Part shown: piece after piece, positions 13,443 through 21,113 of the stretch
Layout of the letters: each line of letters starts with the position of its first letter
Numbering within the stretch: position 1 is the stretch's first letter
From: Epinephelus fuscoguttatus
Taxonomy: Eukaryota; Chordata; Actinopteri; Perciformes; Serranidae
Length of the DNA: 64,000 nucleotides
NCBI RefSeq assembly: GCF_011397635.1
Contig: NC_064756.1
Coordinates: 22,436,907-22,500,906, forward strand
Reading direction: 5' to 3'
Notes under the pieces: model-generated
What the model saw: the letters and a program-made list of their open reading frames with translations, nothing else
Databases searched by the model: none
Told to the model about the DNA's origin: nothing
Translations under genes and position numbers: made by a program

Positions 13443-15841
13443 TTCCACAAGTCAAATATGTCTTCTTGTGTTATCCAGACAAAGTCCAGCCAGCTTGTCT
13501 GCCAGCTTTTGACCAGCAGTTTCCCCCCGGCACCCAATGCTGGACCTCAGGTTTTGGCACCACCGAAGCAGGATCAGGTAAGCTTGGATATGGAGCCATT
13601 GAGTATACTAGAGATGTAACAAATTATATAATAAGGGTTGTGGTTTATTTTATCGGCTACCCATTACCTTCCGCTATAGCAGAAAGAGACATGCGTATTC
13701 AGTCATGTGGTCTGCCTTAGGTACAACTGCATTTATTTCTTAAAAAGTGTAAGTCCTTCATGATTTTCTACGACTGTTAGATAACCTGTTCAATTCTACA
13801 GAAGCCCTGTGCATAACTGTGTGTTTTGAGAGGTTAGTTTTGGGTGCGAGGATACTTAACCGCCATTTTCTCACATCCATCCATCCGTCCATCCATTTTC
13901 GTAATCGTTATCCTCTTGAGGGTTGCGGGGGTGCTGGAGCCTATCCCAGCTGACATTGGGCGAGAGGCAGGGTACACCCTGGACAGGTCACCAGACTATC
14001 ACAGGGCTGACACATAGAGACAGACAACCATTCACACCTACACTCACACCTACGGATAATTCAGAGTCACCAATTAACCTGCATGTCTTTGGACTGTGGG
14101 AGGAAGCCGGAGTACCCGGAGAAAACCCACGCTTGACACAGGGAGAACATGCAAACTCCGCACAGAAGGGCTCCCTCCTGGGATCAAACCAGGAACCCTC
14201 TTGCTGTGCGACAACAGTGCTAACCACCACATGACTGTGGCATCCATTTTCTCACACATTAAATGGAATATATATGGTTGTATCTGGCCATGCAGAGTAC
14301 TCAAATAATTGTGAAAAAATTGTTAAGGTGCATACAGAGTAAGGACGAGTAAAAATTGATAAGTAAATAAATAAATAAGTAAAGTTAGACCACATCAGAG
14401 CTCACATGCATATTTTATTTTTTCTGCACAATCAAAAACTGAGTCTTTCTCTGCAGATAAGGGTGCGCGTGTATAACTTGTTTCAGTATAGACAGTGTGA
14501 GATGGGGTGAGCATAGCTGTTGCCATGGCAGCGCATATATTTATCAATCAACTTAACCTATTCTTAAAGGTACACTGTGCAGGATTTTCCTAAAGGTCAA
14601 TGTACAGACTTCCACAGAAGTTATCCCTCTCAATCATCACTCAGGAGCTACTAGAAGTGTATAATCATTTTATTTTCTGTGTTTAGGGCGTTTATTTATT
14701 CATTCTTTTTATTCTTTATTTTTTCAAGCCCATTTTCATATATACAGCTTATTTGCTTTTTAGTTTACAGTTCATTACAAAGAAAATTTCCGATCAGAGT
14801 TAAAGGGAAACTAAGTGAATAAAAATATATTTTTATACATTAAACACAATGGCTGTATAGTTACAGTCTCCCATCTTCTAGCAGCCCCATTTTCTCAAAC
14901 ACATCATCCCTATTCCTTATTTTGTTTGTCGCTTTCTCCATGAATTTTACTTCTTGAATCATACTTTTCCATTTTATTAAATACAAGACGTTTATGGGTG
15001 TGTCAGCAGCACTCAGGTGAGACTGGGGCTTATAAATAGATAGCAACCAGGTGCAGACTATAATTAGCAGGCATTCAAGAGATACCACACCCCCAAAAAA
15101 CCTGCAAATAGAGACTGAAAGATTGAATCTGGGTTTGGCTTTTACTTTCACTTTTGCTGGCAAGCTTGTTTACAAACAGTAACTTACTATCCTGCATAGT
15201 GTACCTTTAAGTTCAATGTAAAGTTTTACAAATATTCAGCCATTATTTCTGACACATTTTAGAGCCTTGTCAGAAGAATAAATGAGCATATTGTTTTCTC
15301 CAATACAGGCACTGTCTCCAATGATCTGATGGAAGTGACTGTGGACATCATTAGCACACAGACATGTAACGGCCGCCAAGGGTATAGAGGCTCCGTGACT
15401 CGGAACATGCTCTGTGCCGGGGACCTGAGCGGAGGCAGAGACTCCTGTCAGGTGAGCAGTCCATATCAAGGGACAGGTTCACAGATGAATATGTATTGTG
15501 CCTTCAGCACCCAGCAACCTTGCTTGTATGAACTATATTTTCCAGGGTGACAGTGGTGGACCTCTGGTGTGTAAGGGAGAGAAACTTTGGTACCTGGTGG
15601 GGATCACCAGCTGGGGAGAAGGCTGTGGTGCAGAATATAAGCCTGGCGTTTACACCAAAGTCAGCAGTGTTCTGCCCTGGATCTACAGTAATATGCAGGT
15701 GAGAATGGATGCAGCACAAAAACTGAAAAAACAATGCAATAAGGTGTGTCTGACATGCAAATATTTAAGATATATTTAGATTTAGGCCACAGGTTTTCAC
15801 CTCCTCATCTCCTTTGCCTTCCACAGCAAGAGAAGCCGTGA
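3234..15841 (+). CDS. tmprss13: transmembrane serine protease 13-like (type II membrane protease)
   Basis: Thirteen coding exons join in frame: 3234-3251, 7562-7736, 7868-7978, 8898-9062, 9601-9727, 10187-10285, 11336-11379, 12372-12534, 12682-12860, 13479-13577, 15309-15451, 15546-15698, 15827-15841. Together they give 1491 nt, or 496 aa. Order: Pro/Tyr-rich cytoplasmic tail (1-84), Arg/Lys/Cys stop-transfer stretch (69-75), one TM helix (about 85-101), truncated LDLRa (134-156), SRCR (about 158-246), activation site R256-IIGG, and trypsin domain with H297, D347 and S444. D438, six residues before the serine, predicts cleavage after Arg/Lys. C248 probably pairs with C367, keeping the activated protease on the membrane. 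Sequons are at N123 and N136. Human TMPRSS13 (about 586 aa) has a longer, repeat-rich tail. Family membership is clear; the ortholog call also leans on FXYD6/FXYD2/DSCAML1 synteny. Confidence 0.9.
3838..3901 (+). repeat. 3' tail of a LINE/SINE-type retroelement
   Basis: The motif AAAGCGCTCTGAGACAAA followed by TTATATAAATACACTTGACTTGAC resembles the conserved 3' tail of teleost L2-like LINEs and the SINEs that borrow it, ending in a short (ACTTG)n run. Only the tail is present, so it is a 5'-truncated fragment. Recognised by pattern memory, not by alignment. Confidence 0.45.
5010..5765. repeat. cluster of imperfect direct and inverted repeats
   Basis: The core ACACCATATCCTG followed by AACCGGGATAAG occurs at about 5079-5115 and again at 5697-5731. 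Related inverted forms (GTATACACCTTATCCTGG at 5177) and GTATACACTGCATGC at 5754 lie at the edges. This looks like a decayed palindromic mobile element of about 0.75 kb. Exact ends and family are unknown. Confidence 0.45.
7562..7736 (+). CDS. tmprss13: tmprss13 coding exon 2 (cytoplasmic tail)
   Basis: Acceptor TCTCCTCACAG and donor ATAC|GTGAGT. Encodes residues 7-64, rich in Pro and Tyr: PPPPYY near the start, then a KSYEEVVYG stretch and a PQYPPP stretch. These could be SH3/WW or tyrosine-based sorting sites. It ends one base into a codon. Confidence 0.88.
7868..7978 (+). CDS. tmprss13: tmprss13 coding exon 3 (membrane anchor)
   Basis: Acceptor TGTGTCCAG, donor GGAG|GTATAC. Encodes SSRRKRCCR, then a hydrophobic run starting [15 protein letters not shown]. 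This is a signal anchor whose positive cytoplasmic flank fits a type II topology. The double Cys before the helix is a candidate palmitoylation site. Confidence 0.88.
8220..8516 (+). repeat. family B transposon fragment in tmprss13 intron 3
   Basis: Contains the family landmark GGTTTGTCCGTTCTGGGCTACTG and ends in GCTGGACCTTTAAA, matching the right portion of the copy at 31796-32724. The left terminus is not preserved. Confidence 0.6.
8898..9062 (+). CDS. tmprss13: tmprss13 coding exon 4 (stem and partial LDLRa)
   Basis: Acceptor CAACAACAG, donor TGTG|GTGAGC. Encodes residues 102-156. The part [16 protein letters not shown] then LGTDE..C carries Cys 3-6 of an LDL-receptor class A repeat and its Ca-binding acidic residues; Cys 1 and 2 are absent. 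Two N-glycosylation sequons (NET, NTT). Confidence 0.92.
9601..9727 (+). CDS. tmprss13: tmprss13 coding exon 5 (SRCR, first part)
   Basis: Acceptor CTTCCCCCAG, donor GA|GTAAAG. Encodes VRF...FLPVCHQNW, then [12 protein letters not shown], the first half of a group A scavenger-receptor cysteine-rich domain. It ends two bases into a Glu codon. Confidence 0.92.
10187..10285 (+). CDS. tmprss13: tmprss13 coding exon 6 (SRCR, middle)
   Basis: Acceptor CATCTCCAG, donor TCAG|GTAAAC. Encodes a Ser/Thr-rich segment ending [12 protein letters not shown], the usual middle strand region of the TMPRSS SRCR domain. In frame only when joined to exons 5 and 7. Confidence 0.82.
10555..10752 (-). repeat. family B transposon fragment in tmprss13 intron 6
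   Basis: Reverse-oriented relative to the copy at 31796. It carries GTTCTACAGTAGCTCAGAATGG, then AACCAAACACTGGCTC. Its right edge ATATCCTACACACTAGACC then TTTAA is a family B terminus. Related in text to 43620-43700. Confidence 0.6.
11336..11379 (+). CDS. tmprss13: tmprss13 coding exon 7 (SRCR, end)
   Basis: Only 44 nt. Acceptor ATTACACAG, donor TGTG|GGTAAG with the splice at TG|GTAAG. Encodes [14 protein letters not shown], the closing strand and Cys of the SRCR domain. Joining to exon 8 gives VDCG, the cysteine that tethers the protease domain. Confidence 0.82.
12372..12534 (+). CDS. tmprss13: tmprss13 coding exon 8 (activation site, catalytic His)
   Basis: Acceptor GTTCTTAG, donor CAAA|GTAACT. 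Encodes [10 protein letters not shown] then IIGG: cleavage after R256 would free the new N-terminus. Then QWPWQLSLH, and VLTAAHC with catalytic His297. Confidence 0.95.
12682..12860 (+). CDS. tmprss13: tmprss13 coding exon 9 (catalytic Asp)
   Basis: Acceptor TGTGTCGCAG, donor AACG|GTCAGT. Encodes the strand ending WRVYGGAVN and then [10 protein letters not shown], with catalytic Asp347. Phase fits exons 8 and 10. Confidence 0.95.
13415..13442. repeat. (TG)n microsatellite
   Basis: Uninterrupted TG dinucleotide run in tmprss13 intron 9, 36 bp before the exon 10 acceptor, so its length could influence that splice site. Confidence 0.95.
13479..13577 (+). CDS. tmprss13: tmprss13 coding exon 10 (protease domain)
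   Basis: Acceptor TGTTATCCAG, donor TCAG|GTAAGC. Encodes [11 protein letters not shown] and [14 protein letters not shown]367 in PACLP is the standard partner of the pro-domain Cys in two-chain membrane proteases. Confidence 0.94.
13875..14235 (+). repeat. high-copy teleost interspersed repeat, copy 1
   Basis: Contains CCTATCCCAGCTGACATTGGG, CACCCTGGACAGGTCACCAG, GCATGTCTTTGGACTGTGGG and GAACATGCAAACTCC, text I recognise as a very common unclassified repeat in fish genomic DNA. A diverged copy in the opposite orientation is at about 46595-46860. Lies in tmprss13 intron 10. No coding function. Confidence 0.7.
14574..15210 (+). repeat. family A inverted-repeat transposon in tmprss13 intron 10
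   Basis: Starts TTAAAGGTACACTGTGCAGG and ends with its inverse, CCTGCATAGTGTACCTTTAA: 21 of 22 terminal bases pair. The element is 637 bp and non-coding. Text is shared with both flanks of 1503-2359. Terminal bases resemble those of family B, which suggests a common mobilising enzyme. Confidence 0.8.
15309..15451 (+). CDS. tmprss13: tmprss13 coding exon 11 (protease domain, S1 Asp)
   Basis: Acceptor CCAATACAG, donor TCAG|GTGAGC. Encodes [14 protein letters not shown], then RNMLCAGD and RDSCQ. D438 is the base of the S1 pocket. Ends on a codon boundary immediately before GDSGGP. Confidence 0.95.
15546..15698 (+). CDS. tmprss13: tmprss13 coding exon 12 (catalytic Ser)
   Basis: Acceptor ATTTTCCAG, donor ATGCAG|GTGAGA. 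Encodes GDSGGPLVC with Ser444, [18 protein letters not shown] and the C-terminal helix start WIYSNMQ. Reading through the donor would add 27 unrelated codons before a stop at 15777-15779. Confidence 0.95.
15827..15841 (+). CDS. tmprss13: tmprss13 terminal coding exon 13
   Basis: Acceptor CCTTCCACAG, then CAA GAG AAG CCG TGA: four residues (QEKP) and the stop. The polypyrimidine tract CTCCTCATCTCCTTTGCCTTCC is strong. The exon continues as 3'UTR. Confidence 0.75.
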   Translation, partial: QEKP

Positions 15842-17000
15842 TGTCCCTTTGCTGCCTGCCCTCCCTTCCCCAAAAAACCCTGCACTATGAAGTAGAGAGA
15901 TGGATTTACACATAGAAGGATGAACTGATGAGATGATACTTTAGACAGGAGCATGAATGTTTGCTTGCTTGGCGAAGTGGCAGCATGATACAATTCACAC
16001 CGTGAACACTTGGACTTCTGTCTTGACGGTCTGCATCATCCACATTCATCCTCTGTTACACATCTGTCATGTGTATTACCTGAGAAAGAAGCAAGCACTC
16101 TCAAAATAAATCCACTCTACAGGTGCATGGCCAAAAGCAGCAGAAAAAAAGAAAAGAAGCCAGCACTCACAAATGTCCTTTTGGTAAATTTAATAAATCG
16201 ACTTGGGTGGCGTTACCAGAAACACAGACGTTTCGACAGAAAGTCTTCTTCAGTTCACACACTGAAGAAGACTTTCTGTCGAACTGAAGAAAGTCTTCTT
16301 CAGTTCACACACTGAAGAAGACTTTCTGTCGAAACGTCGGTGTTTCTGGTAACGCCACCCAAGTCGATTTATTAAATTTACCAAAAGGACATTTGTGAGT
16401 GCTGGCTTCTTTTCTTTTTTTCATGTGTATTACCTGAACCTGATTATTGATACACTCCAATCGATGCATTGAACTTCATTCTTGCATTCTCGATTTTATT
16501 CTTCTGCCTCTTGGTGTCTCGGTCATACAGTATACTCATGTTCACCTACATGTTAAGCAAGCTTTAAAGACGGCTGGCCCTTCTCATGTGTTCTGTGCCA
16601 ATGACACAGTCCACTCTGCTGTGATCTTCACTGGGAATGATGCCCTTTATGAATGATTATTGATTGTAGAGGTGTGTTTTGTTTTCCTCAGGGACACATC
16701 TCAGGCTTTAATGCTCGCTGTTGTTTACCATATTATGACTTTATGTATTTGTAAAGAAAACAACTAAGTGTAACTGTCCTGTTGAGCTGGCACTCTGCCT
16801 GTGCACCTGAACTGCTTATACTCACACTGTGAAATTTCTCAGAAATTGTTCTTCTGACATTGAATGTCAATGTGTGTGTGTTCGCTGTGTTTCATATTTA
16901 CGTGCATTGGTCGTTTTGTGTAAGAGATTTTTTTTTCTATTTGTCTAATGTGTGGGATCACTGAGCATTAGCATACTTTAAATAAAAATCAGTTCAAATC
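15842..17000 (+). other. tmprss13: tmprss13 3'UTR
   Basis: Runs from the stop codon to the poly(A) signal AATAAA at 16981-16986. It is about 1.15 kb, enlarged by the foldback insertion at 16084-16420. An internal AATAAA at 16105-16110 sits inside that insertion and could give a shorter transcript. Confidence 0.6.
16067..16437. mobile_element. foldback insertion with 17-bp target duplication in the tmprss13 3'UTR
   Basis: TCATGTGTATTACCTGA occurs at 16067-16083 and at 16421-16437, flanking 337 bp. Within it, 16144-16421 is an almost perfect palindrome, with arms about 138 bp. Its centre is two tandem copies of a 40-odd bp unit, each itself a hairpin (AGTCTTCTTCAG / CTGAAGAAGACT). The long duplication suggests an endonuclease-primed, retroposon-like insertion. 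In RNA this would form a very stable stem. Confidence 0.8.
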
Positions 17001-17061
17001 CTTATGATGGAGGTGATCCATCACAAGCTGTCAATCACGCATTATGCTGGGGGTCTATGAT

Positions 17062-17063
<2 letters not shown>

Positions 17064-17110
<47 letters not shown>
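17064..17110. repeat. (TG)n microsatellite
   Basis: About 23 TG units just downstream of the tmprss13 poly(A) signal. Confidence 0.97.
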
Positions 17111-17112
<2 letters not shown>

Positions 17113-18500
17113 TGAGTGAGATAGAGAGGGAGGGAGAGAAGAGACAGAGCAACAGAGAGGGTTCAGCGCACTGAATAAGCAGTCATTCCAGGAGTCACAT
17201 TGTTATCCATCACATCTATTTTTTTCCAGGACAAGTAGATGTGAGCAGTGTGCACATATTGACAGATGAGAATATTTGGAACAAAAAACCTTGTGAGACA
17301 AGCTGATTGATTTTTCAGGGTGGATATCAGTTTGTTTGGCAAACGGTCCGCTGGAGAAACAAGTGGTAAGTTGACAAGCGCACATATTTGATGTCTTAGA
17401 TGGTGTTATTGCTGTTTTATTGTCGGGAAAAAAAAATGACAGTCAGGAGGGGTCACGATAGCCATGAAAGATGGATTGGGGGTGCAAATGTGGTTATAAT
17501 TAATTATGATATAAGTATTTTTCAGGACACATTAGGTCGTTGTATTTATAGGATTTTCAGTGAATAACGCATATTTCCAGGTAAGATTATTTTACGCCAG
17601 CATGTGTGGTGTTTGCACTGTTACACACAATGCTGGACATGCTCTCATTAACTTGCAGGGATGACGTTTAGTACAACGCTGCTTGTTGTTTATCAGCGCT
17701 TCAGAATGAGGGTGTGTCTGCTGGCACTGATCACTGTAACCTTCATGGTTGCGCGGCAGAAAAAACACACATATCCCGTTTGCAAATGTGGATCAATAAA
17801 GCCTTAAAAAAACAGGAGCGCGACCGATTCACTTAATGATATCGTCAGCCTTGTGGGAGCAAGTTGAAACCCAAATATCAGATGTCGTGTGTGATGTCAC
17901 TGCTCTTGTATTATAAACGGTTACACTGGGAGGGAAGATCACAAGGCGCATGATGGCTTGTTTCTCCGCTCCATCTGATGATCCACAGGTTGAGGGGCGC
18001 ACAAGTGGATGAATGCGCAGACGTCACGCGTCGGATGCTGAAACATATTGTGTCAATTGTTTTTTTTTGAGTGAAATCTTGCAGCGCGTGGTAACTGGCG
18101 GTGCCATGTAGGCTGTGCGTTCATATCATAACGGAAAGGTTATTAGTGCGTTATTGAGGTCGCTCTTTGTTGTCGGTGCGCAACTTACACAGGTAACAAA
18201 AGCCGCTGGATTTACAGTCACTATCCCCTACAGCAGATGCGTTTATTCATACATGAATGTGTGGGGATTCATATTAGAAACCAATTGAAGTCCAACAGAA
18301 TAAATCTGACTTTACAGCTACGTGCCACACCCCGTGCTCCTTTATGCACTGCATGCACTCCGGTTGTCTTTGTGTTTCCATACGAGCCATTTAACGCTCA
18401 GGTCCAGATTATTTGGCAGTCGGAGGCAGTTACCGTGGAGATAACTGGACAATATGGAACGACGCACATTGTTGTCATGGTGATATAACATCATTACGAT
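17111..18500 (+). promoter_or_regulatory. candidate fxyd6 promoter and non-coding first exon region
   Basis: Less repetitive and with more CpG than its surroundings (around 17690-18200, including GACGTCACGCGTCGG near 18021, a CRE-like site). Possible 5'UTR donors are AAGTG|GTAAGT at 17366 and ACACAG|GTAACA near 18193. fxyd6 coding exon 1 begins right after a splice acceptor, so a non-coding exon must lie upstream, and this is the best-looking place. Inference only. Confidence 0.3.
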
Positions 18501-19225
18501 GGCTGCAAAAGGGGGCCAAGTTGTGTTTTTTTTTCCACAAAGGTTATAGAGACCTGTGGTGAGACCTATTTAGCTGCCCTACTTTGTTTTTTATTCGTGT
18601 TAGGAAATAGGAAATAGATTTTTGTTTATTTTTTGAATACTCAAAAGCCTCAGAGTCCTGCACATCCGCACGCACACACACAAAAGCCTAGAGTGAAATT
18701 GGGTGATAAGGTAAAGTGATGACCTCACATTTAAACCTTGCGTTTGAAGAAGGACAAACTCCAAAATCCAACAGGCACTTAAAGACAAACACAGATAAAC
18801 CGTTAAGTTGCACCTCTCAGACGTACAGTGATCAGAGTGTCCTTAATCTCCTGATCGCACCAAGGACACAGTTAAGGAGGTTGGCAGGGTGTGGTCTTGT
18901 GTACATAAGAATGGACACTCATTTAAATATAGTTTTTCTCTCATGACCTTGTTGGTTAAATTATGTTTTTAGATGTTGTGTTACAAAGATATGTGTCACT
19001 TCGATCTTAAGCTTGTCTGAGACTCACACATTTGCCAAACAGTCTCATGTCAAAGGTCAGATCAATATTTTTTATGTCTGAGTGACTGTTGAGCACTCTA
19101 CTGCCCTTGTCCACTTCCTCTCACTGCTTCCGTTGCTTTTAGGTATGTCGTCTCATTGATCCCCCTCCTGTTTCTCCCTCTCTCTCACCACATTCCCTGA
19201 CCTTTCCCTTTTTACTTCTCTGTGT

Positions 19226-19505
19226 ATGTTGTACTGGAAATGCCACCATCGTACAACAGACTGCCCTTCCCCTGCCCTCTCTATTCAGACAGTGTCTCCT
19301 CTGCATGCCCTTCACTTGCACTCTCCTGCTAGACAATGTCTGTCCCTGTCTGCTCGTCTCCCATTCTCACTGTCTTTCAGCCTGCCCTTTCCTTGTCCCC
19401 ACATTACAGAAAACAGTCTCCCTGCCTGCTATTTCCTTGTCCTCCCCAAAACAGATACAGTCACCCTTCCTGGCCCTTTCTTGTCCTCTCCTCCCAGACA
19501 AAGGG
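19226..19505 (+). repeat. degenerate pyrimidine-rich tandem array
   Basis: About five diverged units of roughly 45 bp, each beginning near AGACA(A/G)TGTCT or ACAG and rich in CCTGCC, TTGTCCTC and CCTTTCC. It produces overlapping Ser/Leu/Pro-rich open frames on both strands, which are artefacts. Confidence 0.45.
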
Positions 19506-19784
19506 AAGTCTGGCTCTGGAATTTGATATTGCTTAACAATAGTGCAGATAAGGCAGGTTAAGGGAAGATGGAGAGGCAACTGCTCAGGTGCCATGTTTGA
19601 TACTTGAGGAGAGAAAGGCTGGCGCTGAATAGCTGTTTGAGACATTACATTTGGCAGTGCCATTCTGCAAACACCTTAAGGGATTCTCAAGGGACACAGA
19701 TGTGACACTGACCCACTAACCTACTCTAAAGAGATTCATGTAGAACCCTAACAAGAGTTATATTGTTTACAAGGATCTCATCAT

Positions 19785-19788
19785 TTAC

Positions 19789-19829
<41 letters not shown>

Positions 19830-21113
19830 TTTATTTATATAGCACCTTTTAAAAACAAAGTTTACAAAGTGCTTTGACAAACAAAGCAAAATCAGTACAA
19901 TCAACAATATAACAGCAGCAGGTAATACAGCAACAACACAGTACAGTGAGTACTGGAGAAAACAGCAAAGGGAATAATATAAGTAAATACAATACAACTA
20001 AAACACTAATAAATAAACAATACAAGAAAAAGAGGGGAACGACGACATCACATAAAAGCAAGTCTATAAAAATGGGTTTTAAGAAGTGATTTAAAAGAAG
20101 TCACTGATTCTGCAAACCTTAGATCCTCGGGCAGGTCGTTCCAAAGCCGAGGGGCCCTGATGGAAAAAGCTCGGTTGCCCTTAGACTTCAGCCTCGACTC
20201 TGGAACAACCAAAAGGCCCCTGCCCGAGGATCTAAGGCGGCGCACAGGCTCATATGGGATCAACATATCTGTTATATAGCTAGGGGCCAGACCCAGACGT
20301 GCTTTAAAAGTGATCAGTAAAATCTTAAAATCAATTCTAAAACAGACAGGGAGCCAATGAAGGGAAGCAAGAATAGGGGTGATGTGATGTCGTCTGTTAA
20401 AACCAGTGAGAAGCCTAGCTGCTGCGTTCTGAACTAGTTGGAGGCGGGAGATGGTTATGGATGGTTATGGTTGATGTGGGAAAGGAGGGAGTTACAGTAG
20501 TCTAGTCTGGAGAAGATGAATGCATGGATAACTTTTTCTAGGTCAGGGCATGAAAGCATGGGTTTAATTTTTGAAATAATTCGTAACTGATAGAAACAGG
20601 ACTGAACAACTTTCTTGATGTGGGGTTGAAAACTGAGATCTGAATCAAGTATAACTCCAAGATTTTTGGCTGTGGGCTGAACATTTGAGGATAATGGACC
20701 GAGATTGTTTTTGATGAGGCTGATTGATTTTGAGGAACTGAACAGCAGAATTTCTGATTTTGAGTTGTTGAGTTGAAGAAAATTTTGTGCCATCCAACAG
20801 TTGATATCTTTGATACAGTCTACGACAGCAGCTAGGCTTCTGGGGTCACCGGGTCTCAGCAGGAGGTATATCTGTGTGTCGTCTGCATAACAATGAAAAG
20901 AGACATTGTGCCGCTGAATGATATGACCGAGAGGAAGCATATGAATAGAAAATAAAATTGGACCTAAAATTGAACCCTGCGGTACTCCACAGGTAATGTG
21001 GGCTGTTGAAGATGAGTGATTACCTATGGTGACCGCAAAGGTTCTTTCTAAAAGATAAGAATAAAACCAACTAAGTGCAGTGTCCCTGATGCCAACCCAG
21101 GTTTTAAGACTTC
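19785..21113 (-). mobile_element. 5'-truncated L2/Maui-like LINE remnant
   Basis: Read on the minus strand: a continuous frame with GVPQGSILGPILFSIHM and YADDTQIY (reverse transcriptase motifs, the YADD at about 20886), running to 20455. Then a shifted frame at 20266-20048 has the LINE C-terminal pattern RAPRLWNDLP followed by SFKSLLKTHFY. The 3' end is TATATAGCACCTTT-like (seen reversed) with a (TTA)n tail, i.e. the (TAA)n run at 19791-19827. The 5' part, with the endonuclease, is missing and the frame is broken, so it is inactive. Confidence 0.85.
19791..19827. repeat. (TAA)n microsatellite, LINE 3' tail
   Basis: About 12 ATA/TAA units directly abutting the 3' end of the minus-strand LINE. 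They are best read as its simple-repeat tail. Confidence 0.9.

Noticed and set aside
20455-20940. 161-aa minus-strand frame with reverse transcriptase motifs as a host gene
   Set aside because: YADD and GVPQGSILGPILF mark a LINE. The frame is broken and 5'-truncated and ends in a simple-repeat tail, so it is a dead mobile element.
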